NCBI GenBank assembly: GCA_022478985.1
Contig: JAKSZP010015893.1
Coordinates: 114,119-178,118 of the forward strand
Length of the DNA: 64,000 nt
Direction: 5' to 3'
Source of the DNA: Massospora cicadina
Taxonomy: Eukaryota > Entomophthoromycota > Entomophthoromycetes > Entomophthorales > Entomophthoraceae
Positions 60,609 to 64,000 of the stretch are shown here, piece after piece. Below the pieces are notes generated by a model. It made no database searches. It saw only the letters and a list, made by a program, of their open reading frames with translations, and was not told the DNA's origin. A program made the position numbers and the translations under genes. The stretch's first letter is position 1, and every line of letters starts with the position of its first letter.

Positions 60609-61516
60609 TGTCATGTTAACATGATTTGATTGAAGGGGTTAATGGCCAAGACAAGGCTGGGTGCCAAGAATCAAAAAAGGTCAAGCTACAGGACCTTTCT
60701 GACATAAGTCACACCTTGGACCAACGCTAGGTGCAGGCCAGATATGCCCTGGTTGGTTCAGAGGAAGTGTGACCTGCCCAGTCATGTGTAATGGCCATAG
60801 CATTAAAATGAATGTGCTACCTCTTAATTTATAATGGTTCAATTCAGTTACTTGATGAATGGGGGTTTGAAACCCATTCAATTTATTAAATTTTCAACTC
60901 AGGTCAGCCTCAACTTTAATCTATCACTCAAGTTTGGTTAATATCAAAGTATGTTACCCAGTTGGATGGAAGTGTGCACTTATTGGTGCACCAGGGCTTA
61001 GTACCACTTTCTCTGATTGATGATTCACCCAAGTTAGCTTAAATATGCTCACTCAAGACCAATCTTTCTTGTTGTTCATCTTCCTCCCTTAAATAAATTC
61101 TTGTTTGTTTACAGTTTTTTTAAATTTATGATTACTAGTGAGAACCTGTGCACAGACCTCCTCAAGGTGGTCTTCAACAAAGTTGGACATTCTAATTTTT
61201 CTAAAATATGTACCCAATCAATTGCACCATTAGAATTACTTGATTCCCTCCAAACTGAGGCACCCAAACCCTCCAGCACTGATCTCCACTTGGGTATGGG
61301 TTCCTCTGTGAGGCCCACCCAAGTTTTGCTATCTATTTGGTTCCAACTCCTCTACACTACATTATACACTCTCACACAGGGTTACTTAGGCTCTGGCACC
61401 CTTTGCATTCCCCCTTTTATATAATCATGATGATAAGTTTCTGGCATTGTGTGGGTGCACCACGCACCACCTAGCTGGTAACTGGAGAGTTATAGACACT
61501 CTCTTGACAGTGGCCA
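60609..61516 (+). repeat. 3' LTR of chromovirus iv (908 bp)
   Basis: Starts TGTCATG after a GGAG-rich purine tract and ends GTGGCCA. It aligns with 45205-45333 plus 54721-55491. Divergence between the two is high, clearly greater than between the LTRs of element iii. It contains the 107-codon frame at 61101-61424, homologous to the frame in the 5' LTR. Confidence 0.8.
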
Positions 61517-62400
61517 AAAACAGAGTTTTAGCTCTACCCTTTATAAAATCTGATAACTATATCTTAAATTGAAAAGTTTGAAGAGATCTACAAAAGGTTG
61601 ATACATCTTGTAATTATCATAGGTCATTTTTAAATTAATGTACCTCATGCATGATTTTATTTAATTACAAAAAATAATGTGATTAAGGCTATCCTAACTT
61701 TTATATCATATTCTCATATAAGGTCAATGCTTACTAATATAAGGTAGGATAGCTTAAAATAATGATGTTTCTGCCACTCACTCAGAATCAATATGTTGTC
61801 TGTTAATTAATCAAGTAAGTGATATGCTGTCCAGAGGTGTCTACTGTTTATTATTTTATATATGGTTCTATTTATAATATTATGACATTTAACTTTCTTA
61901 AATATCAATGATTTGTAGTTTATTTTTTACTTCTTTTATTTAGTTCTATACCCTGTGTATAAGATTAAATAGAGTTTCTTACCTGCAATCATAAAAATAA
62001 AAGAACAGAAAAATACAACCACATTGATTGGGGTGTTATATTTGCCCCAAGGTCAACCTACCTCAAATATTTAATACAACCACATTGAACTAAATTAAAC
62101 CATTTGAATGTTATAAAACATTAAACTCTTTCAATGAATTATACATCATGTAACACAAAAGAAACGCTAAGTTAATTATTAAATTGGCTTCAATGAGCAA
62201 ATTCAAAAAATTGCCATTTGTAGTCTAATGAAAGAGGTAATTGATATTTTTGCGCAGTTTTTAGTAGTTACACTGCCTTGGCCAGTGCATTAAACTTATG
62301 TAGCCCAATTCAATTTTTGCTATATATTAATACAATTGTCAGACTTTCTTTTACCGCTCAAAGTCACTTTTGAGCAACTTTAAATCTAAAGTTTTATTTA
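61517..62400. other. AT-rich flank with one micro-insertion
   Basis: No gene recognised. It contains a 46-bp SINE/LINE tail insertion at 62028-62073 with a perfect duplication. Confidence 0.5.
62013..62088 (+). repeat. 46-bp SINE/LINE tail micro-insertion with perfect 15-bp TSD
   Basis: ATACAACCACATTGA occurs at 62013-62027 and 62074-62088. The 46 bp between reads TTGGGGTGTTATATTTGCCC, then CAAGGTCAACCTACCTCAAA and an AT-rich end. This matches the last 45 or so bases of SINE-A (TTGGTGCGGTATCATCC, CAGGTCAGCCCACCTTGAAT). It is therefore a SINE-A-type copy truncated to its tail. Confidence 0.75.
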
Positions 62401-62429
62401 TCCACAGCTGTCTGCCCAAACCTATTCTT

Positions 62430-64000
62430 TGATATCCTTGTCTTCACCGCCTGCCACCCCAGTGTGGGGCAGCAGTGCACCCCCACCTAGCATTTTCTGC
62501 CCCATGGGCAAGCGCGTTTGGATGGGCTCAAACAGCCCACCCACTGCTTCCAACCGTTTTGTCCCCCCCACAGGACTTAGCACTCCACCTGGCACGTGTC
62601 CACCTTTCTCACCCCCATCCTCTCACCCTCCCTCACTCTGCCATTCGCTATTGCCTTAGAGTGGACTATGGGCATTTGTTTCTATATGCCAATAAGGCAA
62701 TTATTGACCTAGCCACTGAGGCCTTTGTGCCAGCTGGCTTTATAGACTTCCACCCTTTTAAGGGCTACTTTGATGTTGGGTTCCAATCTGAGGAGGATGC
62801 TGAAGCGGCAGCACAAACTCCTCTAATTTATAAAAAAACTCCATTCCCACAACCTGTACTCGTCTCCCTTCTGACACCACACTGGTGGTATTCTTTGCAA
62901 ATCTCCCATCCCACCTTCCACCCCAGGTTTTAAGTGACCAGTTGGTCGCGGGGCTCATGGCTTATGGCACTCAGCCCAACCTCATCTTTGCTATTTCATC
63001 TGGTGCAGAGCACCTTGCTGCTCCTTGGGCAACAGCCACCATCATACCACACCACCCTACCGTAGCCCAACAAATTTCACCCCGTGCTAGTGTGGCTGCA
63101 GTGCCTGATCATTTCTTTTGGGCTCAGGTCAATAATGGTAGGCAGATTTGTTCCCTCTGCTTTGGCCTCAACTATGCAAAAAGAGCATGCCCTCAGGCCA
63201 AGTCTGCTGCTGCAGCTTCTGAGCTCCCCTCTGAAAGTTCAGTATGGGGCACTTTGCTGCCCCCTCCCACCCTCCAATCTCATTTAGTGGGCCCACATAG
63301 AAAATCAGCCCCCCCCAAAACCTCCAGCCTCACTCTCCCACCTAAATCTACCCCAGCCAATCAGAGCAATGCTTGGACCACCATTGGCACCCAAGCAGCT
63401 GCCCATTTACCCAATCCCACCCACCCAAATTTGAATACCACTATTCCAGTGAACCAAAATCTATGAGATCTATTGGCTGAAACTGACAAATCAGGTAATA
63501 TCCTCATTAGTAAGTATACAGGTCAACCTCTCTGCTAAGGCAATTATAGTTGGGAGGAATTTTTTTTCCTGACTTTGATGAAAACCCTACCCCTCACCAT
63601 TTCATTCCTCTGCCCAATACAGCCCCCTTCCAAAGTGATCACCAGCTCACCTTAGCTGCGGTGGCCTCTCCTCACTGCCCAAAACTGTGCACTGCGGTGG
63701 CCCAGTCAGTGGCTCAGCTCCAGCATGGCCTGCCCACCCTCTTCTTCCCCCCCCAACTTCCCTGAATCTCCCTGCAGTGACATCTTGAAACTATTTGATG
63801 ATACTGAAATTGCTGTTATGAATGTTGCAATGATTGCTTCATTCAACCCCTCAGCCAAAATCACCCACCACAGTATCTCCCTTTTCACCCAACTTCCTGA
63901 AGCCCGCAAAGAAGCTGAAGTTCTCCTCGCAGCTTTTGTTGAAACACTTTCCTGTCATTATCTTGATGCAGAAGAGGAAAACTCCTACTATGCTGACCTC
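62430..64000 (+). pseudogene. LINE ORF1 copy, runs off the window
   Basis: It aligns with the 32.7 kb ORF1 throughout. In order: a Pro-rich N-terminus (PVWGSSAPPPS), LRVDYGHLFLYANKAI, FIDFHPFKGYFDVGFQSEED, VVFFANLPSHLPPQVLSDQL, and a zinc knuckle at about 63150-63195 read as CSLCFGLNYAKRAC, where the His of CCHC is Tyr. Then come a Pro/Ser/Ala-rich linker, QSDHQLTLAAVASPHCPKL, and TQLPEARKEAEVLLAAF at the window edge. The start expected by homology is ATA instead of ATG at about 62431. At least three frameshifts are needed. Whether RT follows cannot be seen, so it may be a full LINE or another ORF1-only unit. Confidence 0.7.

Larger units (their letters stand above)
45205..61516 (+). mobile_element. 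Chromovirus (Ty3/gypsy) element iv, interrupted by element iii
   Basis: A plus-strand Ty3/gypsy element whose 5' LTR (45205-45333 plus 54721-55491, about 900 bp) is split by element iii. Its internal region is 55492-60608 and its 3' LTR 60609-61516 (908 bp). The equal LTR lengths after removing the insert support the boundaries. No matching 5-bp TSD is visible (TATAA before, AAAAC after), so inter-element recombination is possible. Pol is decayed but carries RT, RNase H, integrase and a chromodomain. A MITE-like sequence lies within the integrase end. Confidence 0.75.

Overview
The window looks like a transposable-element graveyard from a eukaryotic nuclear genome. It is AT-rich. I found no host gene I can name, no prokaryotic signature, and no rRNA, genuine tRNA or CRISPR. 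Almost every stretch with coding character belongs to an LTR retrotransposon of the Ty3/gypsy class, to a LINE, or to short tRNA-derived SINEs. Fungal-style chromoviruses with C-terminal chromodomains, plus a LINE with a CCHC-type ORF1 and a zinc-binding tail, suggest a large TE-rich fungal genome, possibly a rust-like basidiomycete. That assignment is inference, and a plant or other eukaryote is not excluded.

Layout. 1-5600: decayed Ty3/gypsy on the minus strand. 5615-10849: full-length decayed LINE on the minus strand with target-site duplications (TSDs). 10864-19526: AT-rich decayed sequence with a second copy of the first repeat (12755-13500), a SINE-A copy, a SINE-B copy and 20-50 bp SINE-tail micro-insertions. 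19527-26689: complete but decayed Ty3/gypsy element 'i' with 1.2 kb LTRs. 28136-28395: second SINE-A. 28640-30340: LINE ORF1 remnant. 32607-34510: ORF1-only LINE derivative with TSDs (HAL1-like). 34525-37530: AT-rich, with a small tandem repeat. 37531-43686: Ty3/gypsy 'ii' with a CCHC Gag, followed at 43690-44560 by an integrase fragment of another copy. 45205-61516: nested pair. Chromovirus 'iii' (45334-54715, TSD GGTAC) sits inside the 5' LTR of chromovirus 'iv' (45205-61516). A SINE-B sits inside iii and a MITE-like sequence inside iv. 62430-64000: another LINE ORF1 copy running off the window.

How the parts relate. The LINE, the ORF1-only element and both SINE families end in the same 3' tail around CCCCTGGTCAGCTTACCTT. 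This implies the SINEs and the ORF1-only element were mobilised by the LINE reverse transcriptase. The chromoviruses carry the usual protease, RT, RNase H and integrase set with a chromodomain that normally directs integration to modified chromatin. Insertion order can be read from the nesting: iv, then iii, then SINE-B. The LTRs of iii and iv contain open or coding-like frames, and in iv the frame persists in two strongly divergent LTRs. I consider this the least explained signal in the window.
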